Part shown: positions 44,290 through 55,564 of the stretch, in pieces | Numbering within the stretch: the first letter of the stretch is position 1 | Layout: each line of letters begins with the position of its first letter | Assembly: GCA_012845835.1 (NCBI GenBank) | Contig: JABAKD010000016.1 | Coordinates: forward strand, 4,278,859 to 4,342,858 | Length of the DNA: 64,000 nt | DNA from: Undaria pinnatifida | Lineage: Eukaryota > Sar > Phaeophyceae > Laminariales > Alariaceae | Reading direction: 5' to 3' | Made by a program: the position numbers and the translations under genes | The notes under the pieces: model-generated | Database searches by the model: none | The model's input: only the letters and a program-made list of their open reading frames with translations | What the model was told of the DNA's origin: nothing

Positions 44290-46620
44290 ACACCCTCCGA
44301 TGGCTAAACGTATTCCTCTCAGTTTGTTCTATACTTCCCTTATTATCGAGTTCCGGAGGAAGGTACTTCAATTAGTGGGAGACGCCCTCCTTGTCACTTC
44401 TTCAACATCAAAGTGTACCTATAGGTCTTTTTTAGGCTTTGTACGATATTTTTTCGACGAACTTTAACTGGACGACAACCAATATGGGGATGACGTGTCC
44501 CTAGATGTAAAAACGAATTTTTAACTCCCTTTTTGGCAGCAAGTGCCCCGACATATGTTCGCGGAGTGCGCACTATGGCCGCTGTTCTTATCGCCCTTGG
44601 TATCCCGTACTACCTACCACGGGTGGCACCCTATAGTTACCTCCGCGTTCGAGATTGTTGTCGCAGCAGAGTCATCCCACGCTAGAAGCGCAGCAGATTT
44701 TAAGATATTTCTGAGCTCCTCAACACGAGGAGTTGTAGTATAGGGAGAAAATTTGAGGGTCTAAAGGGGTTAAGAAGGACCAGCAGTTACAAGTTGGAGC
44801 TGGGGCACGCTCTCGTAGAGGACCTTTCACTCACGGGCGCGTTCCGGATTTTTAATGTACCCCGTACCCCGAAAATTGAACCAGTCTGAAAGATCCATCC
44901 ATGATGACGGGGCTCGCAAATCGGACGATTTTTTGTTTTCGACGCACCTTCATGGTTGGCAGGCCAGTCAGTAGGTGTGGTCGGGGCTCGGCGGTATCTA
45001 CGCGACCCTGTCCTCCACAATTGTACTACTATTGTATCCTCTTTGGGATTTCAGCTGGGGGAAACGTGTCGGGGGAAAAGTGACGATTAGACGATTACAG
45101 CATTACAGCAGCGTCGGTGACACGAAGCAGGCCGTCACTTCCAGGGCAGGGGGGTTGTCCGGACTGTAATCGAAGGAGCTGTACCGCACGCACGCGCGCA
45201 GCGCGGTGAAATTCACACAGCTGCACGCTCTTGCTGGGCGCTTGACAACACCGTGCGCACTCGTCGCATCTTTTTGTCGCTACACGTGAGGTCGCGAAAA
45301 CGTTAATAGAACAAAATTATTTGTATAATATGTGCCGCGTAGGAATGTTCTCGGACGCCGTGCTTCATTTATTAGGTTGAATATATACCAGGTATATACC
45401 AGGGGGGCTTCGCCGCAGCGGATTGACGCCCGCCTGCGGCTTCGCGCATGCCCGTAAGGGAGGCAAACGAATCGGAGAGGGGCCGTAGAAGCGACAAATC
45501 ACTGCCAAGGGGTACGGTGTGCATCGAATCAGTTCAGAGTATTGCAAGTGTGAGGTGGAGCGAGTGTGGAGGGGGGTTGTATACATTGAAGGGGGTTTGA
45601 ATATATTGAAGGGAGAAAGCAATGGAACGGTCGGGAGGACGATAAGTTTGTGATGATCGTATCATATGCCAGGTGCATACGAGTACCGGTGGGTAGTATG
45701 GTAGGACTACCACAACAGCAGCAGTAATCGCGAAACCGCCTCGTACCTCGAACGTACTGCTGCTGTATCATCATTTTTAGCAGTCTAACCACATATATGT
45801 ACCTGGATTTCTCTCCTCTCTTCTCCCCTGTATACCAGTATTCCTATGTATATATTGGCCGCGAGACTGTCATCAATCACGCAGCTTACAACGTTGAATC
45901 TAGACCACTCAACTGTTGGAAATCAGTATCGACCGCTCAACTGGTCGAAATCACATATGACGTATTTGAAATATTTTTGCAAAAAACGAGTACAGCACAC
46001 CCAGCCAACCGGCAGCCCGGGCACGGTGCAAGCTCGCGTCCGAGGCCTCCTCTGACACAGTCGGGGTCGGGGAGCAAGATGAGGGAGTTTCGGACCGAGG
46101 GATGATCCTCATCGCAAGCTAGCACGGCAAAAGCTCCAAAATACGTCTAAGAATAGCTGAGAAGCTTTCTCCGAGCAGCAGCTGCAATTTTGTAGATGTA
46201 TTTATATCGGCATATGATTCACGACACCCACCCCCCGCATTAGGCAATTGCGCCGCACTTGGAGGTTCGTTCATTACAGCAGGTTCGATCTAGCCTAGCT
46301 TGTGATTGAACGAACCACTGCGGGAAGAGCTCTACATTGAGACACTTCGAAAAACACCCAAGGTAACACGCTGGGTATAAGATGCCCTCGTACCTGGTAT
46401 TTGTTACGGGTAATACGAGGGCCCTACAAGTAAGGTAGTAAGGAAATACAGCAGTCTAAACGCGCCACCACAAGGACGACGATAAAGTTAGCGCAGACGG
46501 CATTCTTGCACACTCAAGAGGTTGTTGTATAATGTTTGTTGACCATTTCAAAACAAACGATGCAACAGCAATAACGTTGCGGCACAAACACATGACGTAG
46601 TTTACGCCAGGTCATGCGTG
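44290..46620. other. Unexplained stretch
   Basis: No supported gene. The CGCACGCGCGCAGCGCGG block at 45188 and the GGGGGTTG/GAAGGG-TTGAATATAT repeats at 45570-45615 are only local. Confidence 0.4.
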
Positions 46621-47045
46621 TAACTCCCCGTCTCCGCAGACTTCCTCGGTCTTCCCGTAGAGTTGATTGTTGCTGTACCATATGTTACAGCAGGAGTTGC
46701 ACCACGTGCTACAGCAAGAGTTGTAATAGACATGTACAGCCGGTCAGTCGCCCCGCCCTTATCTCTGTCTGTGCACTATACCCAAAAGACTCAGCGACCC
46801 CCACACTCCGGCCCTTCTGCTTCTCGGAAGCTTCCCTGAGCCTTTTCCGTCGCTACGTGTGGGCGAACACTCGCCCCCAGCTTCTCCAAGCCTGTCCGTC
46901 GATAGGAGTGTGGGCGAATATTCACCCCCGTTGGTACTTCTGTCTCTTGTCCCTCCGTTCCGGGCTGGTCTCTCCCCTTTTATCAGCGTCACCCCTGTAA
47001 AACGTATTTATGTAGCGCAAGGAGAGCACCTTCTACGGTAAGGGT
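46621..47045 (+). repeat. Direct duplicate block D, copy 2
   Basis: Partner of 43928-44285, 2.7 kb downstream. It has an additional internal tandem: GTGTGGGCGAA-A-TCGCCCCC and GTGTGGGCGAATATTCACCCCC at 46855 and 46910. Confidence 0.65.
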
Positions 47046-47289
47046 CCCTCTTTAGTGCTGGTTGCCATTGTAGTGCCTGAGACATCGCTGGGCACATATG
47101 GGTATACCGTAACCTATAGTGATATTATGTTGAGTAGTGCAGGTTGCCGCTATAGCGCTGATGCTTTTGGCTGCCACATACCGGCACAACTGAGATGACC
47201 CTTGCTGCATAATGCGAGGACGACGGCTTACACCCTCTAAGAGGGACCAAACGTAGCCCTCTCCCCTCAAGTGTATTTTATGCGACATT

Positions 47290-47465
47290 TGATGCAAATC
47301 GACGAGCACAAAAAGCTGAAAAGGGGGAAAGCTGAACTCTATGCTCGATAAAATAAAGGCAAGTATCGGGGGGGAGAAGGGAACACACCTGTGACCACGG
47401 CTTGTCCAGACGGTGGCTGGAGTTAACCCTCTTAGGAGTTGACCTAGAGAGCGAAAGTGATAATT
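47290..47465 (+). repeat. SINE-B body, copy g
   Basis: AAATCGACGAGCACAAAAAG, CTCGATAAAATAAAGGCAAG, ATCGGGGGGGAGAAGGG, CACCTGTGACCACGGC, AACCCTCTTAGGAGTTGACC. All main blocks in order. Confidence 0.7.
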
Positions 47466-47975
47466 AGAAAGAGAAGAAAAACAAGGTATTATTACCAGAA
47501 TTCCTGACCTACACGGCGCCAAAATATATGGACCCCATTCGAGATCGCCGAAGCCGAATTATTAGAGCTGCGCGCGGGCTCGACTCAAGTCACCAACTAG
47601 TTGTTAGTCGGACTAATACATTGTTAGCCGTTTCCCGCAGGTGCCGACTATCCGCTTGTTGGGTTTCCATACTTGTTGAAAGGATTGCCTAATACGGGAT
47701 GCATTCTTTCCTCTTTGAGCGGGGTCCCCTCGGCCGGTGGGAGCTGCTTTGGCTCGCTTCGATCGCCTGACTTAAGTCGGCAAGTCGGCTGGCCATCAGT
47801 TGGCTTCACCAGCAGCCGACTTGCCAACAAATTCTAGTTAGTTGGCTAATCGCAGGTACTGAGTAGTTATTACTCGTCAAATCCTTCAAACTCACAGCTC
47901 TACGACCTATACGTCCGCTGTCGCCGCCGCCGGCCTTAAAGAACACACGCAGTTTGACAGCAGTTGAAAAATTTA

Positions 47976-48171
47976 AGGGCTTCTCACGGGTCAGGTCGAG
48001 CCAGGCAGGGTAATCCGTTGCGACCCGCGAGATTTGAGAACATCCTGACCCGACCCGACCCGTCCCGTGATATTTCAAAGACCTCCTAACCCGACCCCAC
48101 TCAACCCACTTTTTTTTGCTGGCATCCTGACATGATCCGCGGGTCGGGTGATGACCCGTGAAACGCCCTGA
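47976..48171. mobile_element. MITE family M, copy 3
   Basis: Left end AAGGGCTTCTCACGGGTC, right end GACCCGTGAAACGCCCTG, with GACCCGACCCGACCCG blocks inside. About 195 bp and slightly shorter than copy 1. Confidence 0.7.
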
Positions 48172-48704
48172 ACATAATTAAATAGGTTCTGCACGAGTTC
48201 CTAGCGACAGCAATGCTACCGTACCAAAGCATTTTGGTTCGCTCCCGCTGGGCACTCTGATCCCACGCCGACCTGATCCCATCCGGACTTGAGCACAGAG
48301 GGTATTCCAATTTAAGAGCGGCCAGGATAAGAGCATTCGGGACTTAGAGCGGCCAAATTGGCATGTCCCGCCGTACTAAAACCCATACATTGCCCACTAC
48401 GGATACGAGCAGTACAAAGTTAAGAACGCCTGTTTCGGCTTTTCACGGGGTGCTCGTAAATCGGAGTACCCATTGTACTCCAAACTGGCCCTTGGTAACA
48501 GATTGCATCCGCTGAGGATAAAAACACCCGGCTGGGCTGGTCGGCTATACACGTTCATAAACCGTCCAGCTACATATGCAGCAAAAAAGGGAAAACATGC
48601 TGCGGCCAGGCATACCCAAGAAGAATTCAGCACGTGTGTGCACTACTACAGAGAATTTCAAGCCGGCTGTGTATTGAGGGCATTTTGATTTTCTACTCCG
48701 TTTT

Positions 48705-48900
48705 ATTTCGACGAGCAGTGGGAAATTTGAACACTACGCGCGAAAAAAATGAAGGCAAGTACCGGGCCGGAGATGCGCGATACAAGCTAAGGCAAGGACC
48801 GGCGGGGAGAGCGGGCGACACATGTGACCACGGCTTTCGTCCAGAAGAAGCAGGCTGAGGGATGAAGCATCCCACAAGTTGAGCTGGAAAGTACCAAAAT
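48705..48900 (+). repeat. SINE-B body, copy h
   Basis: TTTCGACGAGCAGTGGG, ATGAAGGCAAGTACCGGG, CACATGTGACCACGGC and CACAAGTTGAGCTGG in order. A second GGCAAGGACCGGCGGGG inside shows an internal duplication. Confidence 0.7.
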
Positions 48901-48989
48901 ATAAACAAAACGACGCGGTTGTGCTAGGTTTCCAATCTCGCCTGGTAGTACTACCAATGATAGGGGTATGAAAAGCGCCTCTACTGGGA

Positions 48990-49070
48990 ATTCTTGCGTC
49001 GCCGAGAGTGCGAAAGACTCGAGTTGGCAAACATCGATGAACATGGACGAGCACCGGGAATACTGATCCT
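48990..49070 (+). repeat. SINE-B 5' body fragment, copy i
   Basis: GCGTCGCCGAGAGTGCG, AAAGACTCGAGTTGG and TGGACGAGCACCGGG match the body start; the rest is missing. Confidence 0.5.
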
Positions 49071-49204
49071 TTTTGTCTTTTTGTCTTTTTTCTTCATCTC
49101 ATGCATTGTCCTCGCACTACTCTCGTGCTCCCTCGCAGTAATAACTCAGATCCGGGGTCACATAGCGGGCCCTCCTCCCCCTCCCCACTACGGTACGTGC
49201 CTTC

Positions 49205-49345
49205 ACTTTTATCGCGAGAAGAATTCAGCATTTGCTTTCATCGTCGACCCGCGTCGAATTGTGGTGTGCGTGATAAAACACAAAGTGAAAGCAAGTACCG
49301 GCGGGGACAAGGGACGATAACTGTGACCACGGCTGGTCAACAACG
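49205..49345 (+). repeat. SINE-B body, copy j
   Basis: GTCGAATTGTGG, AGTGAAAGCAAGTACCGG, GGGACAAGGGACGATAACTG and TGACCACGGCTGG. 5'-diverged. Confidence 0.6.
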
Positions 49346-49546
49346 CCACCGAGGGCAAAAACCCCGGCACGACTTTGTCCAACCAAATACCCAAACCTCT
49401 CCTGTCCCCCTTTTGTCCCCCTAGCGGTATTCTATTATGTTGATTGTACTAATGGACACGATGGATCGTCTCTGTACAATCAACATTTGAGCGTGCGCGC
49501 TGAGACATTATGATTGGTTATGATAGTGTGCTCCTGAGTATTACTG

Positions 49547-49794
49547 TAGTCCGTGGCGAAGGGAGAGCCCTGGAGATCCCCGCTACGAAGTCGGTGAGAA
49601 TCTATTCACCAACTCGCAAACATATACCAGGTGTTTTGTGGTGACCAAGTGGCTCAGTGGGTAGTGCTAGTAGTCCGTGGCGAAGGAAGAGCCCTGGAGA
49701 TCCCTGCTACGAAGTCGGTGAGAAGCTATTCACCAACTCGAAAACATATACCAGGTGTTTTGTTGTGACCAAGTGGCTCAGTGGGTAGTGCTAT
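49547..49794 (+). repeat. 124-bp tandem duplication with tRNA A-box-like sequence
   Basis: Two nearly identical units (49547-49670 and 49671-49794). Each has AGTCCGTGGCGAAGG, AGCCCTGGAGATCCC, ACGAAGTCGGTGAGAA, CATATACCAGGTGTTTTGT and GTGGCTCAGTGGGTAGTGC. The last block matches the D-arm/A-box of a tRNA very well. No matching B box or acceptor closure is visible, so it is not a functional tRNA. It could be a tRNA-derived repeat head. Confidence 0.75.
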
Positions 49795-50839
49795 ATAACC
49801 AACAACATTTTACTTGACAAGGTTCTGCCTGGGACATGAAACTGGTACAGACTTTATTCGTATAGATCATAGACTAATACCTACACGCGTAAACTTGGGT
49901 CGGTCGCTAGCTGAGCTGTTCGCTGGCTCTTACCGGGCTGTTCACTACCAGGTAGCTTTCAGGCTTTTCGTTTTTTCTCCAGCTTTCCGCCAGTTTTCAA
50001 GCGTTTGATTTTAGAAAGCGTTCTACATATATATGACACATGTCTAAACGTGGGTTGGTCGGTGGCTAGCTGAGCTGGGCGCTAGCTTTCTGCTAATGAA
50101 ATCTAGCTTTATAAACCAGCGTCCCAGGTACCTGGTATGAAAGAAGCTTTCGTTTGCCAGGTTGTCGGTTTGTCTGTTCCTTCGCCGCCCCCTCGAACAG
50201 TTTCACTCACATGAAGGGAAAAGGCCCGGCGTTCACATATTTGCCTCCGTGTGGTAGGTGCCTGCCCTGCTGCTGCTGGGGTCTGGCCACCCGCTGCTTG
50301 AGGCTGGTCAACCGCCACTGTAGGCTGGTCGCCCGCCATTTCCAGAAGGCGGGATGGACAAGGCTGAAGCAAATAATGGGCCCTTTAGTTGATTGTGGCT
50401 GGAACCGCCTTCGTTGCGGGTAGAGCCTTTTTATGATTGCGGCAAGTGATTTAGTTGGTTAATTGTGTACCTGGTACGTACTAATACAGCAGTACATCTC
50501 TTGTCAGAACAGGTACTGACATTGACCAACTATTTTCGAAAAAACATTTTTTAGGGCGCCAGGAACTGACTTTTCCGGCTCCAAACACGTGCCTTACTCA
50601 GCAGGGCAGTAAAAAATACAGGTACACTCGTCAGAATGCTCCCCGGAGTTTTTCCAAGACAATTCTCCAGTACTTCTCCGATTCTCCAGTGTCGCAATTT
50701 GAGGGTCTGGCCATATGCCAGTTCCTGGGACATGATGCATTTTAGCCAAGAACATGACGACTTTGACCAAAATTCCAGGAAAGTGCCAATTTCCTGGAAA
50801 TTTTTGTTTCACATGATCATATCCCAGGAACCGGCAACA

Positions 50840-51020
50840 TGGGCAAACAATCAAAAGTACGACTCTACGTAATCGAAAAAGTACTCCAGAAATCCCGTAG
50901 AAACCTCGTCCGAGGAGCATTCTGAGTACCACACCGGTGTGTTTTGCCTATTCTCGCCCAATCGAACGCTTATTTTGGGCCTTAAAACTCATTTCCTGGG
51001 GTCCTAAAATAATGTATCAT
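50840..51020 (+). repeat. Diverged repeat shared with 10.6-10.8 kb
   Basis: AAAAGTACGACTCTACG, CTCGTCCGAGGAGCATTCTG and CTAAAATAATG parallel the blocks at 10.65-10.80 kb. Low identity. Confidence 0.35.
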
Positions 51021-51362
51021 GATCCTATAAATACTAAATAGTTGGTTGTGGACTGTAAACCAACCTATCTGGTACTGTGACTTCATGGTACAAAGGCTGT
51101 CATCCGGAGCTCTGTGCATGGAGACGGGCGGAGCTGATCAAAGGAGGTCACACTCAAACCTCCTGCCTATTTTTATGCTGGCTATTGCCAAATCGCAGGT
51201 TGGCAGCAACTGTTGGATTCAGCGTGACGCGTGCTACAATTAATGCAATAGATGTACGTGGTATTATACTGCAGCGCTTTTTGGCCAATGAAGTTCTGAT
51301 CAGGGATGGGACGAGACTCTTCGCTGCCCAGTATTGTTGGAGTCCCATCTGTTGCGTGTTTT

Positions 51363-51604
51363 CCGATGACATTCCGATAGAAATCCGATAGCATTCCGAT
51401 AGCATTCCGATAGCATTCCGATAGCGTTCCGACAGCGTTTCGATAGCGTTCCGATAGCATTTCGATAGCATTTCGATAGCATTCCGATATAATTCCGATA
51501 TAATTCCGACAGCCTTTCGATAGTGTTCCGATAGCGTTCCGATAGCGTTCCGATAGCATTCCGATAGCGTTCCGATAGCATGTCGATAGCATTCCGATAG
51601 CATC
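51363..51604. repeat. 11-bp minisatellite, about 22 copies
   Basis: The unit is CCGATAGCATT, with variants CCGATAGCGTT, TCGATAGCATT and CCGATATAATT. Because 11 is not a multiple of 3, three units make an 11-codon period, and the minus strand is open in all three frames. Each reads YRNAIG-LSE-type peptides. The three overlapping frames of 104-163 codons come from the repeat and are not independent genes. Confidence 0.95.
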
Positions 51605-51839
51605 CGCTGTACAATTGCAGTACTGTAGGCCACAGGGTTGTTCATCGGATTGCACGTTTACTTTTTTTTCTCAATCGCACTTTTCATTTTTTGTTTACAG
51701 AGCTTCTCAAATGAGGCGACCCTCCGAATATCAGTTGCACCCCTGCGATGCGTCGAGTAATAATCGCCGGTGCTGTTTTGCCCGCTCCTGTCTGTCCCGA
51801 ACCCTCCTCTCAGCACTCACCTGCATTGTTTCACTCGTG

Positions 51840-52150
51840 AACCATCACAATATTGTTAATCGCAACTATTATTGGGTCATCCCTTTCTACCAAACTAGGG
51901 TATGCGTGTGTACTTACGTTCAACCCGTTCTGTCTACAACTGGGCATGATCACAACCCCCAGCACCCGTTCTGATCATGTATCCCCTAGAGAGAGCAACA
52001 TTCTGCACTCACAGGTAGTGAGTAAGAGAATACAATAAATACACCAGCTAAAATACACAATAGTTAATCGCAAGTTACTAGAGGAAAACAAACGACATGT
52101 CAGTGTACCGGGTAAGATAACAGTAAAGCAAACAAGCCAAAGGCGAAAAT
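51840..52150 (-). repeat. Degenerate REP-1 leader/core, inverted
   Basis: The reverse complement contains AATTGCGATTAAC-like and TTTGGTAGAAAGGG blocks and a TTGCTCTCTCTAGGGG block, the REP-1 leader, tail and middle elements in disturbed order. Low confidence as a copy. Confidence 0.3.
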
Positions 52151-52989
52151 TATGTTTGCGAGAATTCTACACTTTGCACACTATACCTGGTAATGGTTTG
52201 TTTGAGACGCGTCGCCGGGAAAAGCCCAAAGCCAGCGATTACATTGTAAAAAATGAAAAACGTCAGTTATGAGTATAACCGATTGAATGGTTGAAACCCA
52301 GCTTTGCAAGCTGCGTGGTACATATAAATAACATTTGTGACACGCTGTTATGGACCTCTTAGTCTATAATAGAAATGATACCCTCCGGAGGGATACATGG
52401 TGTACTTGACACATCGTAGAGAAGTATGTATACACTCGGCACGGCGGACAGTAGAGTGGGAGCTGGAAATCCGGAAAGTAACGTGCTGACTGAAAAATAA
52501 GCATACCAGTTACGCACGAGTGAGGGCGCCCAGAAAAAAAAAACATGACAGTACTCCCCGCCCTCTGGCCGAAAACACGATCGTATCGCCATATCACCAT
52601 ACAAGCTTCCAGACACAAATTTTGTGCACTGCCCGTCCAGACGGGCACCACGAAGCCTACCCGCACGTTTCCGACCACCTGTTTTATCTTGGATGAGTTA
52701 TTCGGCCCTCGAACGGCTGCAAGAGAATACGCGCGGTCGATTCCCACAAGAATCGCGAGGCGTTCGTGGGTCTGGGCACATTAACCATCCCCTGCTTAGC
52801 GAGTCACTTGATATTAGTGTGGCCGACCCGCCTCCCCCGCCCCTGACAAAGGCCCGAATTTGAAACAAAGGAGTGCAGATCATGGATTTTTTTTTTCTGG
52901 GCACCCTCGGTATGAGTGCAAATGAAAATACCTGCTAGTGTAAATGAAGGAACAGCAGTCCTCAGGCGCATTTAACAAAATTCCGAATT

Positions 52990-53500
52990 TTGCCGATCTC
53001 GCCTGCCGCCGACCGTGTTCCCGCGCGGTTTCTTCGCCAGGGGGCGCCCCCGCCTCGGCCACGCCGGCCGGTGCCGCGGGTCCAACCACGCGGCTCCGCC
53101 TACGCCCACGCTCGAGCGGTGCCTCGAGATCGGAATTTACGACGGGTTCTCCGTAGTCTACAGGGACATTCCTGCCCTGTTAGAGATGTGGCGCATCGCC
53201 TCGCGACAGGAGGTCGCGACTGGAGGCATTCCTTCGGGTACGTGCTCTCTGACGTCGCGCCCCCCGGGAACGTCGGTCGAAATGCCGGCGCCGCCGTCGT
53301 GGGGGCCTTATGTGCAGGCGACCGTGAACTCGAGATGTAAGACAGGATTCGTACGCCCGGCACACATATGCCTCCCAGGTTGCGATGACGAGTGGTCGAG
53401 ACATAGACCACTACGGCAGCTAATCAGCTACAATTCCACCGGGGGCGATGAGGTAGCGGACACGGCGCTCTGGATCCTGCTGGGTAGAGCTGGATGGTGA
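52990..53500 (+). pseudogene. Coding-like GC-rich remnant with a frameshift
   Basis: One frame reads TPTLERCLEIGIYDGFSV, VYRDIPALLEMWRIAS up to about 53205. The next frame then reads RHSFGYVLSDVAPPG and AGAAVVGALCAGDRELEM before a stop at 53338. Both parts look like protein while their alternatives do not, which suggests an old gene with one frameshift near 53205-53225. No domain recognised. Third positions are G/C-rich against AT-rich surroundings. Confidence 0.3.
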
Positions 53501-53569
53501 TCCTGGGCGCGGGTTGAATGTTCAATATGCTCTTCACAGCACATAACTGCTGTCTGAGGGTCGTTCCTA

Positions 53570-53815
53570 ACACAACACAAAAATGTCAGGAAGAGTGACA
53601 AACAAACGAGATTTGTTCCGGAATCGTGAAATTTGTCAGGAATCCGGTCTTTGAATCGTTTTGACGTTTTTCATGAAAATTCCATAAAAATTGATGTCAG
53701 GATTCCTGCAAAAAAACGTGTATTTTTTTTTTAACGTGCCATTTTTCAGAATTTCAAAATGTCAGGAATCGTGACGTTTTGTCAGCATTCGTGATTTTTT
53801 AGCGTTCGTCAGGGA
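53570..53815 (+). repeat. Interspersed TGTCAGGAATCGTGA repeats
   Basis: Variants of TGTCAGGAAT(C)GTGA occur at about 53584, 53632, 53692, 53761 and 53780, separated by T- and A-rich DNA. This is a loose local repeat, not a uniform tandem. Confidence 0.5.
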
Positions 53816-54740
53816 TGGTCCTGAATCGATCGCGGATCGAGGACCTAGGACAGGAGCCTCTCGCGGAGGAAACATTTTTGTTTTCGAAAAGCATACTCGG
53901 GAAAGTGACTGCCCCTAATCATGCGTGCCGAGCGCAGTGCGGAGGCGTGTCGCAAGGCGTGTATGGTACGCAAGACCCAGGGAGCGGCAATGCAGTGCAT
54001 CGCATTCGCCCGCCATGTCTAGCGGCGAGTGCGTCGAAAGACAAGGGAAGTGAATCGGCTGACGGAAAACGCAAGTTCGCTCAGCAGGGGCCTGGAAGTC
54101 TCTTCCTCTTTTGCCGGCGCGACGAAGACAAAACCGTCCCAGAGCGCTACTCTCATGAGACTGACTCTTCACACCAAAGCTCAGTTGTCTTGTTTCCCGC
54201 AGGTGCTGGGTCAAGGCCGACACGCTTCCACCAGCCATACCGGCTAGTTTGAGCGAGGCCAAAGGTCGAGGTGTCCGCAATTAACCAGAGGCAACGCAGC
54301 AGCTAGAGATTCATCTCACCAGCTTGAGTGTTAGTGCTCGGGGTAGCTGCGAAGGAAAAGGCGGGCGGTCCCGATGATGCAGAGTTGTTCGGGGTGTGCT
54401 GAACTTACCACCACGCCAGGCCAGGCTCCTAGCTCGGCCACCATGGCCGAAGTCACGAGTTGGACGCGCATAGGAGAACAAGAAGCCACAATCATAGCCT
54501 TGCGACTCGATGCGCAGAACGAGATCGTAGAAGAGCGTGTCGGGCGTTTGCGGTATGACGTAGCGGGCCCGAAGAAGGGTTCGCCCAACGGGTCCTCTGA
54601 CGACAACGAAGTAGAAGACGGGACTAAGACCGGAGGGGCGGGGGGGGTCCGCCACAGCTTTCAGACTTTTCGGTGCCCTTCGGTGCCCTTCGGCCAGCGG
54701 GACGAACACGCTGAGGCGAGCGGCAACGACGAGGCATGCC
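53815..54740. other. GC-rich stretch with conflicting open frames
   Basis: Forward frames at 53815-54252 (145 aa) and 54374-55039 (221 aa) overlap minus-strand frames of 91-143 aa. The forward 54374 frame has a helical charged part (RIGEQEATIIALRLDAQ then NEIVEERVGRL), but the minus strand is equally open. I cannot decide which, if any, is a gene. Likely a decayed gene or transposon. Confidence 0.3.
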
Positions 54741-55025
54741 ATTTATATTGTGCAGGGCAACTAAGAAGTCATCTATACCGTATTAACATACCATGTGTAC
54801 AAGATAACGCACCACCTTGGACGAATATGCAAGATGATTTTCTCGACAACGGCTTTGTCACAGAGCGAAAACGCCGAGCAACGGGTCTATGGACAGGTGT
54901 CATGTCGACGAAATATTTTCAACGCACGCGTGTTCGTCGTGCGTGTCCCTCTCCTCGGGAAAAACAGATCCCGAAAAATATCTCAGGGGGGGTGTTATCA
55001 TGCGTGTACTACGGGGTATGTCTGC

Positions 55026-55118
55026 CTCGAAGTTTGTGACTGTTACAGAGGCTTTGTCTCTCTCTAGAATGACGAATCGGCACGGACATTAGGTTGTGCT
55101 GGATGTAGATGGGCGGGG
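55026..55118 (+). repeat. REP-1 dispersed repeat, copy 12
   Basis: GTTTGTGACTGTTACAGAGG, CTCTCTCTAGAATGACG, GAATCGGCACGGACATTAGG, GTGCTGGATGTAGATGGGCG. It is the left member of a tandem pair. Confidence 0.75.
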
Positions 55119-55165
55119 AAAAAAAATGAATGAAAAAAACACACAAAGAGCGGCGTGTAACACGT

Positions 55166-55233
55166 GGTTCTCTAGGATGACGAATCGGCACGGACATTAG
55201 GTTGTGCTGGATGTAGATGGGCGGTAAAAAAAC
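55166..55233 (+). repeat. REP-1 dispersed repeat, copy 13
   Basis: TTCTCTAGGATGACGAATCG, GCACGGACATTAGGTTGTGC, GGATGTAGATGGGCGG. It follows copy 12 at a 105-bp step, with the ACACGTGGTT junction repeated afterwards. Confidence 0.75.
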
Positions 55234-55564
55234 CAATGAAAAAACACACACAAGCAGCGGCGTGGAACACGTGGTTGAAGCGGGAGCAAAAACTCAGCTG
55301 TTGTTGGTCGCGTCGGTCGCAGACAAAGAAACAACAGTATATTACGTCTAGACGGTCCGTCACAGGGCTAAGTGTCAGCGGTATGGTACTTGGAAATATC
55401 AAACCCGCCATTTATAGTGCAAAACAAATAATAAGAAGACCACCCCCAGGTAGAGAAAACTTACCTACGCACTTGACCAAAAGTACCAACAACCCTGACC
55501 AAGCCATCCATCCGCAAACCATCCACCATACATATTATAAGAGCAGTATAGTAGAAACTACAGA

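Noticed and set aside
46280-46310. GGTTCGATCTAG as a pol III B box
   Set aside because: Last B-box positions do not match and there is no A box at a proper distance.
51154-51655. Three overlapping minus-strand ORFs of 104-163 aa with YRNAIG repeats
   Set aside because: Explained by the 11-bp period, which keeps all frames open. Reported as a minisatellite curiosity, not as genes.
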